A DNA stretch of 64,000 bases from Bombus terrestris (lineage: Eukaryota > Arthropoda > Insecta > Hymenoptera > Apidae): positions 1-64,000 of the forward strand of contig NC_063282.1 in the NCBI RefSeq assembly GCF_910591885.1, given 5' to 3'. A model generated the notes under the pieces. It ran no database searches. It saw only the letters and a list, made by a program, of their open reading frames with translations, and was not told the DNA's origin. The translations under genes and the position numbers were made by a program. The stretch's first letter is position 1. Every line of letters starts with the position of its first letter. Below are positions 1 to 10,100 of this stretch, piece after piece.

Positions 1-1115
1 AACCTAACCCCAACCTAACCCCAACCTAACCCCAACCTAACCCCAACCTAACCCCAACCTAACCCCAACCTAACCCCAACCTAACCCCAACCTAACCCCA
101 ACCTAACCCCAACCTAACCCCAACCTAACCCCAACCTAACCCCAACCTAACCCCAACCTAACCCCAACCTAACCCCAACCTAACCCCAACCTAACCCCAA
201 CCTAACCCCAACCTAACCCCAACCTAACCCCAACCTAACCCCAACCTAACCCCAACCTAACCCCAACCTAACCCCAACCTAACCCCAACCTAACCCCAAC
301 CTAACCCCAACCTAACCCCAACCTAACCCCAACCTAACCCCAACCTAACCCCAACCTAACCCCAACCTAACCCCAACCTAACCCCAACCTAACCCCAACC
401 TAACCCCAACCTAACCCCAACCTAACCCCAACCTAACCCCAACCTAACCCCAACCTAACCCCAACCTAACCCCAACCTAACCCCAACCTAACCCCAACCT
501 AACCCCAACCTAACCCCAACCTAACCCCAACCTAACCCCAACCTAACCCCAACCTAACCCCAACCTAACCCCAACCTAACCCCAACCTAACCCCAACCTA
601 ACCCCAACCTAACCCCAACCTAACCCCAACCTAACCCCAACCTAACCCCAACCTAACCCCAACCTAACCCCAACCTAACCCCAACCTAACCCCAACCTAA
701 CCCCAACCTAACCCCAACCTAACCCCAACCTAACCCCAACCTAACCCCAACCTAACCCCAACCTAACCCCAACCTAACCCCAACCTAACCCCAACCTAAC
801 CCCAACCTAACCCCAACCTAACCCCAACCTAACCCCAACCTAACCCCAACCTAACCCCAACCTAACCCCAACCTAACCCCAACCTAACCCCAACCTAACC
901 CCAACCTAACCCCAACCTAACCCCAACCTAACCCCAACCTAACCCCAACCTAACCCCAACCTAACCCCAACCTAACCCCAACCTAACCCCAACCTAACCC
1001 CAACCTAACCCCAACCTAACCCCAACCTAACCCCAACCTAACCCCAACCTAACCCCAACCTAACCCCAACCTAACCCCAACCTAACCCCAACCTAACCCC
1101 AACCTAACCCCAACC
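1..1115. repeat. Terminal telomeric repeat tract (TTAGGTTGGGG)n
   Basis: Uninterrupted 11-bp repeat, AACCTAACCCC on the plus strand, equivalent to (TTAGGTTGGGG)n on the minus strand. The tract is 1115 bp, or 101 units plus AACC, and I see no variant unit. The unit reads as the common insect telomere motif TTAGG joined to TTGGGG. Because the G-rich strand runs 5' to 3' toward position 1, this is the distal side, and the window probably starts at or near the physical chromosome end. It abuts the poly(A) end of element E1. Confidence 0.97.
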
Positions 1116-1140
1116 TTTTTTTTTTTTTTTTTTTTTTTTT

Positions 1141-1272
1141 CGTGGAGAAATCCTCATGGACTCCCAGCTGCGAGCAGCATGGGAAGTGTCGGACTCTTAC
1201 CGACTAAAACTCCACGGTGGTCTTCCAGACGGCTGTTCGAGGAGGGCTCAGGGTCTCTTGCGAATACTACCA
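1141..1272 (-). promoter_or_regulatory. Conserved structured 3' end of the LINE (putative RT recognition RNA)
   Basis: Three predicted helices lie directly next to the poly(A). The closing stem P1 pairs CGTGGAG (1141-1147) with CTCCACG (1210-1216). Hairpin P2 pairs TCCCAGCTG (1162-1170) with CAGC (1175-1178) and TGGGA (1180-1184), with loop CGAG. Hairpin P3 pairs GTCGG (1188-1192) with CCGAC (1200-1204) across loop ACTCTTA. A second conserved box, TCTCTTGCGAATACTACCA, lies at 1254-1272. The same module occurs in the two SINE copies, with a different P2 sequence and a compensatory change in P1. In R1/SART-type LINEs the 3' UTR RNA is bound by the reverse transcriptase to start target-primed reverse transcription, and I infer that role here. 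Identical modules start at 10711, 18510, 24850, 31213, 36581, 42719, 48824, 54986, 61077 and 62740. Confidence 0.75.
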
Positions 1273-1412
1273 AGCGCTCCTCGCCGTCTATCTCCCTGCT
1301 GGGCGGGAGACTTCCTTGTTAGACAGAAGATCGGGGCCGCCAGGGGGGACCACGCCCCCTAGCGCCCCTTTCCTTGGGTCTTGTTACTTCCTCGATGACT
1401 CCCTGGGCGCGT

Positions 1413-4400
1413 TCACGGCGGCGGTACCGCCAGTCCGTGACGCGCGGAGACTCCTTGTTGCCGCGCCCTGCTGGTATGCTGGGCTTTCTCTCTTTCTCTC
1501 TCCGCCCGCTCCTTCACGAGCATAACTTGCTCGCAGAAGGTGCGGACGGCTCTGTACTCCTGGGGCCCCCTGAGCATAGCTTCGATGAGCGTCTCGGGGG
1601 CCAATCTCTCGCCGATCTCGAGTCGTAAGACACGTCGCGGTACCTCCCACGCCGGGCAAGCCTCCAGCGTGTGCCGCGCCGTGTCCTCCTCCTCCCCACA
1701 GTGGTGACAGATGGTCGCCACCTCTCGCCGGATCTTGAGCAGGTAATCGCCGAACACCCCGTGGCCGGTGAGCACCTGAGTCGTCCTGAATGTGAGCGGG
1801 ACCCCGCCTTTGTCTCTCCACTTGTCCCAGTTGGGCAGGACGGCGCGGACGGCCCGATGAGGGCGCATCGCATCCTCTTCCAACAGCTGCGAGTGCCACC
1901 GCTCCCATGCTTCTAGTCTTGTTTCCTCCCGAACGTCCACGGTTGGTGCCGTCGGCGTGGCACGTCGGTCCAAGGTCGCGGCCCTCCGGTGTTCGTACAC
2001 CCGGCGAAGGGCAAGGGCCTGTAGCTCGAACGGGGGGGACGCGGCCAGCACGGTCGCTGTCGCGTAGGACACCGTCCTGTATCCCCTCGCTGCCCGGATG
2101 GCGATCGTCCTGTGGAGCCTTCTCACCAGAGTCCGGTTACGCCGGCTCACCGCCAGATCATCGGCCCATACGGGCGCTCCGTAAAGGACTCGTGACCTGA
2201 TCACTCCTTCGTAGAGCCTGCGGACTCCCAATCCTGCCCCGCCGATGTTAGGTAAAAGGCCGCACAGCGCGTTGGCTGCGGCCGTTACTTTCGGGGCTAA
2301 GTACTCAAAGTGTGGCTCGAACGTCCACTTACTGTCGACGATCAAGCCCAAGTACTTCATCCGGTGTCCCACAGGGACCTCTTCTCCGTCGATGACTATA
2401 GTCGACAGCTCCGCAGGCGGCGTTCCTCTGCGTCGTTGGTCGTAGAACCACAGGGCTTCCGATTTCGCCGGCGACACGCTCAAGCCGAGTCTTCGAATGG
2501 CGTGCACCGCGCATGCCACGGCGGTCTCAGTCAGGCATGCGGCGTCGTTCCACCATCGTCCGCTGGCCAGCACCAGCGTGTCATCCGCGTAGCATATCAT
2601 GCCAGCCCCCGGCGGCATGGGACTTCGGAGGACCGAGTCATAGGCAGTGATCCACAGAATCGGTCCGAGTACCGAGCCCTGCGGCACGCCGCGCTCCACC
2701 GGTCTTCGCTCCTTCACGCCGTTTCTGCCTGTGTAGGTGATCCACCTATCGTTCAGATAGGCCTGAATCACCCTGACGAGGTATGGCGGGGACTCGAAGT
2801 GTCGCAGCGCCTCCACGATCCTGCTCCAAGGAATGCTATTGAAAGCGTTGGAGATGTCCAAGGAGACGGCTACCGCCACCCCTTCTCGCGCGACCATGTC
2901 CTCCGCCATGGATCTCAGCCTCTTTACCGCGTCCACGGTCGAGCGGCCCCGGCGAAATCCAAATTGGCTATCGTGCCATCCGGGAATCCGTCTCTCCATG
3001 TGTGCCTCCAGGCGGGCGACTATGATCCTCTCGAAGAGTTTACCCACCTCGTCGAGAAGACACACCGGCCTGTATGCCGATGGCGCGTCCGGCGGTCGAC
3101 CCTCCTTCCGTAGCAACACGAGTTTCGCCGTGCGCCACGCCCGAGGATAGGCGCCCTCCCTCAGGCACCTGGAGAACAGGTGCCGCAAACGGGGAGCCAA
3201 GGTGTCGATCGACTCCGTCCAGACTCGGCCCGGGATCCCGTCCGGACCCGGCGCCACGTCGCGGGATGCCATCTTCTTCGCGGCTTCGAGCAACTCTTCC
3301 TCAGTCACTCGAAGTTCCTCGTTCCAATCCGTCGGCGCCGTCCCGTCGATGGTGGTAGGGGCTGGCGCGGACGTCTCGTTGTTGTCCCGCCGTGGGAACA
3401 ACGTCCCGATGACGTTGTCCAGTAACGCCGGATCCATGTTTTCGGTCAGCGGGGGGGCCGAAGGTCGCAGTTTCTTCGTAACGATGCGATAGGGCCTCCC
3501 CCACGGATCTGAATCGACCAATTCGATCAATCGATCCCAACACCGGGCCTTGGCTAGTTTGATCTCCCGTTGGAGAGCGCGTCTCGTCTCTCTGTATTCT
3601 TCATAGCGGCGAGAGATCTCCTCCTCGTCGTGTGTCCGTTTGCGGCGACGCGCCCTTACGAATCTTCTCCGGGCCCGCATGCAACCCGCCCGCATATCGG
3701 CTATTTCCGGTGTCCACCAATACACGGAACGGTCGCCTCTGTTTCCCGGGGCGGAGCGCGGCATAGAGGCGTCGCATGCCGCGATCATGTATCCGTGGAG
3801 TTCGTCAGCCTCCTCGTCGACGCTACCCAATGTGGAGGTGGTGGTGGGGGGGGTTGTGGTGTTGTCCCCCCGTGCGTCCCAGCTCCAGGCGGAGACAGTG
3901 ACCGCCGCCCGCAGCATGTCCTTGTCCCTCTCCTTCAAGCGCCACCTAGGTGTGGATGGTGGTGGTCGACGAGACCGGTTCTCCTCTCGTTGTCGTCGGG
4001 CACCGCTGTCGCAGGCGGCGGCCTCCCCCTCCCTTTCCATCATTATATAGAGGTGGTCCGATAAGGTCTCCATTCTGTCGGCCACTCTCCATCCGTGGAT
4101 CTTTCGGTAGAGCCCGGCGGTAGCCCAGGTAACGTCGACGATGGACGATCCCCTCCACGCCACGCAGGTGCTAGTTGTGCCCCTGTTCACCAGAATCAGC
4201 CCGAGCGTCGCGGCCCAGTCTGTCAGCATCCTGCCGCGGGAGTCCGTCCTGGTGTCCCCCCATTGCGACGAGCGCGCGTTGAAGTCCCCAAGGACGAGTA
4301 CCTGACGAGGCAGGCATCTACGAACGCAGTCACCGACCTCGTCCAGGAAGTCCCCGAACGAGGCCACTCCGCTGTTGGGCGAGACGTAAATGCCCACTAT

Positions 4401-4685
4401 CGCGATCCCGTTCCACTCGACGGCGACGAAGCCGTTACCGCGATCCAGCAGGGCGCCGGGCGAACACAACGCCGGCGTCCATGTTATGGCTGTTGATCCG
4501 TTCAGGTCCCCGATCCAGTTGGGGGCGTCGGGGACGCGGTATGGTTCAGCCACCACAGCGAGTGCGACCCGATTCTCCCGTATAGCCTGGAGAAGCAGGT
4601 CCTGCGCCCGTCTGGCTCTTCCTATGTTACATTGGAGCAGGCGGTTGAAGTTACTCCGCCAGCTCCATGGCCTCCTCCCGGCCAC
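1413..4685 (-). CDS. ORF2 of E1: APE endonuclease / reverse transcriptase polyprotein
   Basis: About 1090 aa. The N-terminal APE-type endonuclease (residues about 16-215) shows QCNIGR 18-23, E47 in AEPY, YVSPN 100-104, GDFNAR 133-138 and SDH 209-211. It should nick the telomeric repeat. The RT domain has YRPVCLL 538-544, FGFRRGRST 575-583, LDISNAF 609-615, PQGSVLGP 668-675 and catalytic YADD 699-702. A C-terminal knuckle, CX2CX8HX4C, sits at 993-1010, as in R1-clade elements. The frame opens right after a TGA at 4691-4689 and contains no ATG before residue 153, so the listed start is a GTG of convenience. The frame overlaps the end of ORF1 in the +1 phase. Alpha markers are L125, I164, C225, S244, K349, R509 and E759. 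R218 and L1085 are private to this copy. Confidence 0.93.
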   Translation of the reverse strand: MAGRRPWSWRSNFNRLLQCNIGRARRAQDLLLQAIRENRVALAVVAEPYRVPDAPNWIGDLNGSTAITWTPALCSPGALLDRGNGFVAVEWNGIAIVGIYVSPNSGVASFGDFLDEVGDCVRRCLPRQVLVLGDFNARSSQWGDTRTDSRGRMLTDWAATLGLILVNRGTTSTCVAWRGSSIVDVTWATAGLYRKIHGWRVADRMETLSDHLYIMMEREGEAAACDSGARRQREENRSRRPPPSTPRWRLKERDKDMLRAAVTVSAWSWDARGDNTTTPPTTTSTLGSVDEEADELHGYMIAACDASMPRSAPGNRGDRSVYWWTPEIADMRAGCMRARRRFVRARRRKRTHDEEEISRRYEEYRETRRALQREIKLAKARCWDRLIELVDSDPWGRPYRIVTKKLRPSAPPLTENMDPALLDNVIGTLFPRRDNNETSAPAPTTIDGTAPTDWNEELRVTEEELLEAAKKMASRDVAPGPDGIPGRVWTESIDTLAPRLRHLFSRCLREGAYPRAWRTAKLVLLRKEGRPPDAPSAYRPVCLLDEVGKLFERIIVARLEAHMERRIPGWHDSQFGFRRGRSTVDAVKRLRSMAEDMVAREGVAVAVSLDISNAFNSIPWSRIVEALRHFESPPYLVRVIQAYLNDRWITYTGRNGVKERRPVERGVPQGSVLGPILWITAYDSVLRSPMPPGAGMICYADDTLVLASGRWWNDAACLTETAVACAVHAIRRLGLSVSPAKSEALWFYDQRRRGTPPAELSTIVIDGEEVPVGHRMKYLGLIVDSKWTFEPHFEYLAPKVTAAANALCGLLPNIGGAGLGVRRLYEGVIRSRVLYGAPVWADDLAVSRRNRTLVRRLHRTIAIRAARGYRTVSYATATVLAASPPFELQALALRRVYEHRRAATLDRRATPTAPTVDVREETRLEAWERWHSQLLEEDAMRPHRAVRAVLPNWDKWRDKGGVPLTFRTTQVLTGHGVFGDYLLKIRREVATICHHCGEEEDTARHTLEACPAWEVPRRVLRLEIGERLAPETLIEAMLRGPQEYRAVRTFCEQVMLVKERAEREREKAQHTSRARQQGVSARHGLAVPPP

Positions 4686-6801
4686 TCGTCACTGCTGATG
4701 GTGACTCCGCCCCGGTAGCGTTTCCGCCGTAGTTCTCGTTGCCGCCGGCGATGGTAGTGATAACGGTGTCGGCGGCGGCGGCAGACCGACGGGTAAGCTG
4801 CTCCTTACTTCTCTTGATTTTCGGGGGGGCACATGCCACTCCGCCCATCCTGTGTCCGGATGGAGCTCCCAGCCGCTCGCATAAGGGACATTTCGGCGCC
4901 AAAGCGGGACATCCCCTGGCGCGGTGCCCGCTTTCACCGCACCTGTAGCAAAGACGGCTTCTATCCTCGGCGGACGTGCAAGTTGCCCGTACGTGCCCCA
5001 ACTCCAGGCACTTGAAGCACTGTAAGGGTCTCTTCGGTATGGCAGAGACCCTCGCGATGGACCACCCCAAGACCACCCTGCCCGCCTGAGCTAGCTTGCG
5101 GGCACCGGCCGCCGGACACCTGACCCATGCCGATCCGAGTCCGCCCCTGGAGACGCCGATCTCGCCGATCCGAACATCCTCGCTGCTGCATCCCGCGGCC
5201 AAGGCCAGAGCCTGACGCAGCTCCTCCTTGCCCATTGAGATGTCCACATTGGTGACTCTCAGCTCGGCTTTGATCGTGGGAGTTCCGACCCTTACCTTGG
5301 TCGGGTCCAGAACGTCTGCCAGGCGCGTCGCAAGGATCGACGCCTTTTCTCTGTCCTTGTCCCTCGGGACTCTGATGACGATGGCGCCCGTCACCGCCTT
5401 CTTCATCGTGACGGCCTGCACGCCTATCTCGCCGAGGGGGATAGCTCTTCTGGCCGTCGTTACGACGTCGGCATACGACATGTTGGCTCCCTCGCTTAGC
5501 GTCAGTGTTACCGCGGATGTACTCGGTGCGCGAGGGAGCTTGACTGTTGGCGACGTCTTTTCCTTCCTGAATGGCTTTTTAACGGTGCCACCGCTGCCCG
5601 ATTTCTGCGCGCCTCCCATCCTATCTGCCCACGGTGTTTGGACAGTCGCTGGTGGCCGGGACTTCTCCTCTCCTCCAGCGGCGTCCAGCTTCCTTTCGGC
5701 GATGTTCCTCTGCCCCATCTTACTTTTTCTCCCTACCACCACGCTCCACCCGCCGTCCTCCCGAGTCCTTGGGGGCGGCGGGGGATCTGCGCGGGCGGGG
5801 GGGCGAGTAGCGGAGTATTCCGCGCTCCGTCGGGTTTCGGGAGTGCTTTGTTGCTGCTGCCGCTGTTGTTGCAGCTGTTGTTGTTGTTGCTGCTGCGGCT
5901 TCAATAGACTCCCGAGTTGTCTCTCCACCATCTTCGTTATGGAGGGACCCAACTCTTCTAGCTTTCTCTCGAGGGCGTCGAGTCGCGCTTCTTGGGTTGC
6001 AGCCTCGACCCGTGGGCGGTCCGTGTCGGCACCGCCGCCCCGCAGGCCTTCGATCGCGGGCATAGACCTCCTTGCCAGCTCTCTCCTAAGGGCGGCGTTC
6101 TCCTCCTCCAACGCGGACAGTCTCGCCTCCACCAGCCTCATCGCCGCGTTGTTGCCGCTGCTGCCCGCTTGTTCTCTCCTTCGCGGGGCCTCGCTCTTCC
6201 ATGCGGCCGAGATATAGCTTGCCGCTTCCTTCAGCGCTTTGACGTACGTGCCCTTGAGGTTGGACGATGTGGTCGCCACCTTCATGATCTCGGACACGTG
6301 TCTCGTTAATTCCGCGCTGACGTCCGCGGCCGAACTCGTCCTCACTTGTATCTCCAGATCTTCGGAGACTTCCAAGGTGGCTGTTGTCGCCAGTCTCCTC
6401 TTCTTCCCCCTGGATGCGATTGATGCCAGTGATGAGCGAGACGCGAACGAGGCTACCGATTCTTCGTCGTCCGACCTCGCTCGCTCCCGCGATCCTCCCG
6501 CAGCAGATGTTGTTATTGTTGTTGCTCCGTCTGACGGGGCCGGCGCAAGGAAAACGCTGCCCGCCCGGCACCCGCTTCTCGTCCTCGGAGTTCTCGATGT
6601 CTCCATGTATTCTTCCGAGAATAGACTTCTCGCTTCGCCAGGCGTGGTAACACGTTCGGGGGCCTGGCGGCCCACCCCCGAGCGGCCGTGGTCGTATGTT
6701 GACGACGTAGTGGGGCCCACTTGACTACCCCCGACTACGCCGGTACTGGGGTCTCCCTCCCCTGTACTGTACGTGTTTCTCCTATCTGTTGTGCCTTCCA
6801 T
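4651..6801 (-). CDS. ORF1 of E1: Gag-like RNA-binding protein with three zinc knuckles
   Basis: 716 aa from the ATG at 6801, chosen because its context ACCATGG is an ideal Kozak site. An in-frame ATG at 6834 has a weak context, and the frame stays open upstream to a GTG at 7008. Order: a Ser/Thr-rich N-terminus; a basic KKRR patch near 133-136; two heptad-rich coiled-coil stretches (about 221-243 and 274-300); a Gln-rich run (303-318); an RRM-like region (about 431-586); CX2CX4HX4C knuckles at 595-608 and 618-631; and a longer third knuckle, CX2CX8HX6C, at 638-657. This is the layout of SART/TRAS/R1 ORF1 proteins, which coat the element RNA and carry it to the telomere in the nucleus. T389 and Q399 (K and P in other copies) are private to E1. 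Confidence 0.9.
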   Translation of the reverse strand: MEGTTDRRNTYSTGEGDPSTGVVGGSQVGPTTSSTYDHGRSGVGRQAPERVTTPGEARSLFSEEYMETSRTPRTRSGCRAGSVFLAPAPSDGATTITTSAAGGSRERARSDDEESVASFASRSSLASIASRGKKRRLATTATLEVSEDLEIQVRTSSAADVSAELTRHVSEIMKVATTSSNLKGTYVKALKEAASYISAAWKSEAPRRREQAGSSGNNAAMRLVEARLSALEEENAALRRELARRSMPAIEGLRGGGADTDRPRVEAATQEARLDALERKLEELGPSITKMVERQLGSLLKPQQQQQQQLQQQRQQQQSTPETRRSAEYSATRPPARADPPPPPRTREDGGWSVVVGRKSKMGQRNIAERKLDAAGGEEKSRPPATVQTPWADRMGGAQKSGSGGTVKKPFRKEKTSPTVKLPRAPSTSAVTLTLSEGANMSYADVVTTARRAIPLGEIGVQAVTMKKAVTGAIVIRVPRDKDREKASILATRLADVLDPTKVRVGTPTIKAELRVTNVDISMGKEELRQALALAAGCSSEDVRIGEIGVSRGGLGSAWVRCPAAGARKLAQAGRVVLGWSIARVSAIPKRPLQCFKCLELGHVRATCTSAEDRSRLCYRCGESGHRARGCPALAPKCPLCERLGAPSGHRMGGVACAPPKIKRSKEQLTRRSAAAADTVITTIAGGNENYGGNATGAESPSAVTSGREEAMELAE

Positions 6802-7108
6802 GGTGAATGAAGTTGTTTCTCGCCGGGTCGTCATCGGGAATCTGTCCTGGTGCCACTCACTCTTTCGCACCCTGTCCCGGAGAGTCCGGAGCAGGGTGAC
6901 AGGGAGCCCCACGAGAAGGTGAGGTGAGTGGTCTTGACAGGCATGGGCCCACCAACTTCTCCGAAGTTCCTCGCACCGGATCAGCGACCTGACGGGTACC
7001 AGAGGCACCGACCGGCCGCCACCCGACTATAGCGGAACATCAGATCCATCGGGGTTTCCCGGGGGGTGGTCCTACGCCCCGAGAACCCATGCCCGCCTCA
7101 TGCTCCCC
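6802..7108 (-). promoter_or_regulatory. 5' UTR of E1, presumed internal promoter region
   Basis: About 307 nt between the telomeric repeat and the ORF1 Kozak ATG, nearly identical in all full-length copies. It holds short upstream ATGs, one six to eight nt from the element start (GGGGAGCATG), and an open stretch in the ORF1 frame from 7008. LINEs inserted into telomeric repeats must carry their own promoter, so one is expected here, but I see no TATA box or other motif I can name. E1 has CTATAGCGG near 7028, where most copies have CTATAGGGG. Confidence 0.45.
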
Positions 7109-10100
7109 AACCTAACCCCAACCTAACCCCAACCTAACCCCAACCTAACCCCAACCTAACCCCAACCTAACCCCAACCTAACCCCAACCTAACCCCAACC
7201 TAACCCCAACCTAACCCCAACCTAACCCCAACCTAACCCCAACCTAACCCCAACCTAACCCCAACCTAACCCCAACCTAACCCCAACCTAACCCCAACCT
7301 AACCCCAACCTAACCCCAACCTAACCCCAACCTAACCCCAACCTAACCCCAACCTAACCCCAACCTAACCCCAACCTAACCCCAACCTAACCCCAACCTA
7401 ACCCCAACCTAACCCCAACCTAACCCCAACCTAACCCCAACCTAACCCCAACCTAACCCCAACCTAACCCCAACCTAACCCCAACCTAACCCCAACCTAA
7501 CCCCAACCTAACCCCAACCTAACCCCAACCTAACCCCAACCTAACCCCAACCTAACCCCAACCTAACCCCAACCTAACCCCAACCTAACCCCAACCTAAC
7601 CCCAACCTAACCCCAACCTAACCCCAACCTAACCCCAACCTAACCCCAACCTAACCCCAACCTAACCCCAACCTAACCCCAACCTAACCCCAACCTAACC
7701 CCAACCTAACCCCAACCTAACCCCAACCTAACCCCAACCTAACCCCAACCTAACCCCAACCTAACCCCAACCTAACCCCAACCTAACCCCAACCTAACCC
7801 CAACCTAACCCCAACCTAACCCCAACCTAACCCCAACCTAACCCCAACCTAACCCCAACCTAACCCCAACCTAACCCCAACCTAACCCCAACCTAACCCC
7901 AACCTAACCCCAACCTAACCCCAACCTAACCCCAACCTAACCCCAACCTAACCCCAACCTAACCCCAACCTAACCCCAACCTAACCCCAACCTAACCCCA
8001 ACCTAACCCCAACCTAACCCCAACCTAACCCCAACCTAACCCCAACCTAACCCCAACCTAACCCCAACCTAACCCCAACCTAACCCCAACCTAACCCCAA
8101 CCTAACCCCAACCTAACCCCAACCTAACCCCAACCTAACCCCAACCTAACCCCAACCTAACCCCAACCTAACCCCAACCTAACCCCAACCTAACCCCAAC
8201 CTAACCCCAACCTAACCCCAACCTAACCCCAACCTAACCCCAACCTAACCCCAACCTAACCCCAACCTAACCCCAACCTAACCCCAACCTAACCCCAACC
8301 TAACCCCAACCTAACCCCAACCTAACCCCAACCTAACCCCAACCTAACCCCAACCTAACCCCAACCTAACCCCAACCTAACCCCAACCTAACCCCAACCT
8401 AACCCCAACCTAACCCCAACCTAACCCCAACCTAACCCCAACCTAACCTAACCCCAACCTAACCCCAACCTAACCCCAACCTAACCCCAACCTAACCCCA
8501 ACCTAACCCCAACCTAACCCCAACCTAACCCCAACCTAACCCCAACCTAACCCCAACCTAACCCCAACCTAACCCCAACCTAACCCCAACCTAACCCCAA
8601 CCTAACCCCAACCTAACCCCAACCTAACCCCAACCTAACCCCAACCTAACCCCAACCTAACCCCAACCTAACCCCAACCTAACCCCAACCTAACCCCAAC
8701 CTAACCCCAACCTAACCCCAACCTAACCCCAACCTAACCCCAACCTAACCCCAACCTAACCCCAACCTAACCCCAACCTAACCCCAACCTAACCCCAACC
8801 TAACCCCAACCTAACCCCAACCTAACCCCAACCTAACCCCAACCTAACCCCAACCTAACCCCAACCTAACCCCAACCTAACCCCAACCTAACCCCAACCT
8901 AACCCCAACCTAACCCCAACCTAACCCCAACCTAACCCCAACCTAACCCCAACCTAACCCCAACCTAACCCCAACCTAACCCCAACCTAACCCCAACCTA
9001 ACCCCAACCTAACCCCAACCTAACCCCAACCTAACCCCAACCTAACCCCAACCTAACCCCAACCTAACCCCAACCTAACCCCAACCTAACCCCAACCTAA
9101 CCCCAACCTAACCCCAACCTAACCCCAACCTAACCCCAACCTAACCCCAACCTAACCCCAACCTAACCCCAACCTAACCCCAACCTAACCCCAACCTAAC
9201 CCCAACCTAACCCCAACCTAACCCCAACCTAACCCCAACCTAACCCCAACCTAACCCCAACCTAACCCCAACCTAACCCCAACCTAACCCCAACCTAACC
9301 CCAACCTAACCCCAACCTAACCCCAACCTAACCCCAACCTAACCCCAACCAACCTAACCCCAACCTAACCCCAACCTAACCCCAACCTAACCCCAACCTA
9401 ACCCCAACCTAACCCCAACCTAACCCCAACCTAACCCCAACCTAACCCCAACCTAACCCCAACCTAACCCCAACCTAACCCCAACCTAACCCCAACCTAA
9501 CCCCAACCTAACCCCAACCTAACCCCAACCTAACCCCAACCTAACCCCAACCTAACCCCAACCTAACCCCAACCTAACCCCAACCTAACCCCAACCTAAC
9601 CCCAACCTAACCCCAACCTAACCCCAACCTAACCCCAACCTAACCCCAACCTAACCCCAACCTAACCCCAACCTAACCCCAACCTAACCCCAACCTAACC
9701 CCAACCTAACCCCAACCTAACCCCAACCTAACCCCAACCTAACCCCAACCTAACCCCAACCTAACCCCAACCTAACCCCAACCTAACCCCAACCTAACCC
9801 CAACCTAACCCCAACCTAACCCCAACCTAACCCCAACCTAACCCCAACCTAACCCCAACCTAACCCCAACCTAACCCCAACCTAACCCCAACCTAACCCC
9901 AACCTAACCCCAACCTAACCCCAACCTAACCCCAACCTAACCCCAACCTAACCCCAACCTAACCCCAACCTAACCCCAACCTAACCCCAACCTAACCCCA
10001 ACCTAACCCCAACCTAACCCCAACCTAACCCCAACCTAACCCCAACCTAACCCCAACCTAACCCCAACCTAACCCCAACCTAACCCCAACCTAACCCCAA

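Larger units (their letters stand above)
1116..7108 (-). mobile_element. E1: full-length telomeric SART-like non-LTR retrotransposon (alpha)
   Basis: Complete element on the minus strand. The layout is a 5' UTR (7108-6802), ORF1 (6801-4651), ORF2 (4685-1413), a 3' UTR (1412-1141) and a 25-nt poly(A) tail (1140-1116). Telomeric repeats join directly to both ends. The sense strand is the TTAGG (G-rich) strand, which is the orientation I recall for Bombyx SART1 and opposite to TRAS1. The body without tail is 5968 bp, a length shared by all full-length copies except E4. The last four plus-strand bases, CCCC (7105-7108), could be telomeric. I assign them to the element because all other 5' junctions then share the flank TTAGGTT. 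Confidence 0.93.

Noticed and set aside
1..1115. CRISPR-like or satellite array
   Set aside because: The unit is an 11-bp telomeric motif without spacers, oriented as expected for a chromosome end and bearing telomere-specific LINEs.
1384..1908. Minus-strand frame of 174 codons overlapping the ORF2 C-terminus
   Set aside because: Alternative-frame shadow of ORF2 with compositional Arg/Gly/Ala bias; its 3' end changes in copies with the extra A (196 codons), so it is not conserved as a protein.
2310..3113. Plus-strand open frame of 267 codons repeated in each LINE
   Set aside because: Antisense to the conserved RT domain of ORF2, with no recognisable domain of its own. It persists only because ORF2 is conserved.
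5228..6217. Plus-strand open frame of 329 codons (and repeats of it in other copies), with Cys-rich run
   Set aside because: It is antisense to ORF1; the Cys run is the complement of the CAG/CAA Gln-rich codons. High GC content keeps antisense frames open.
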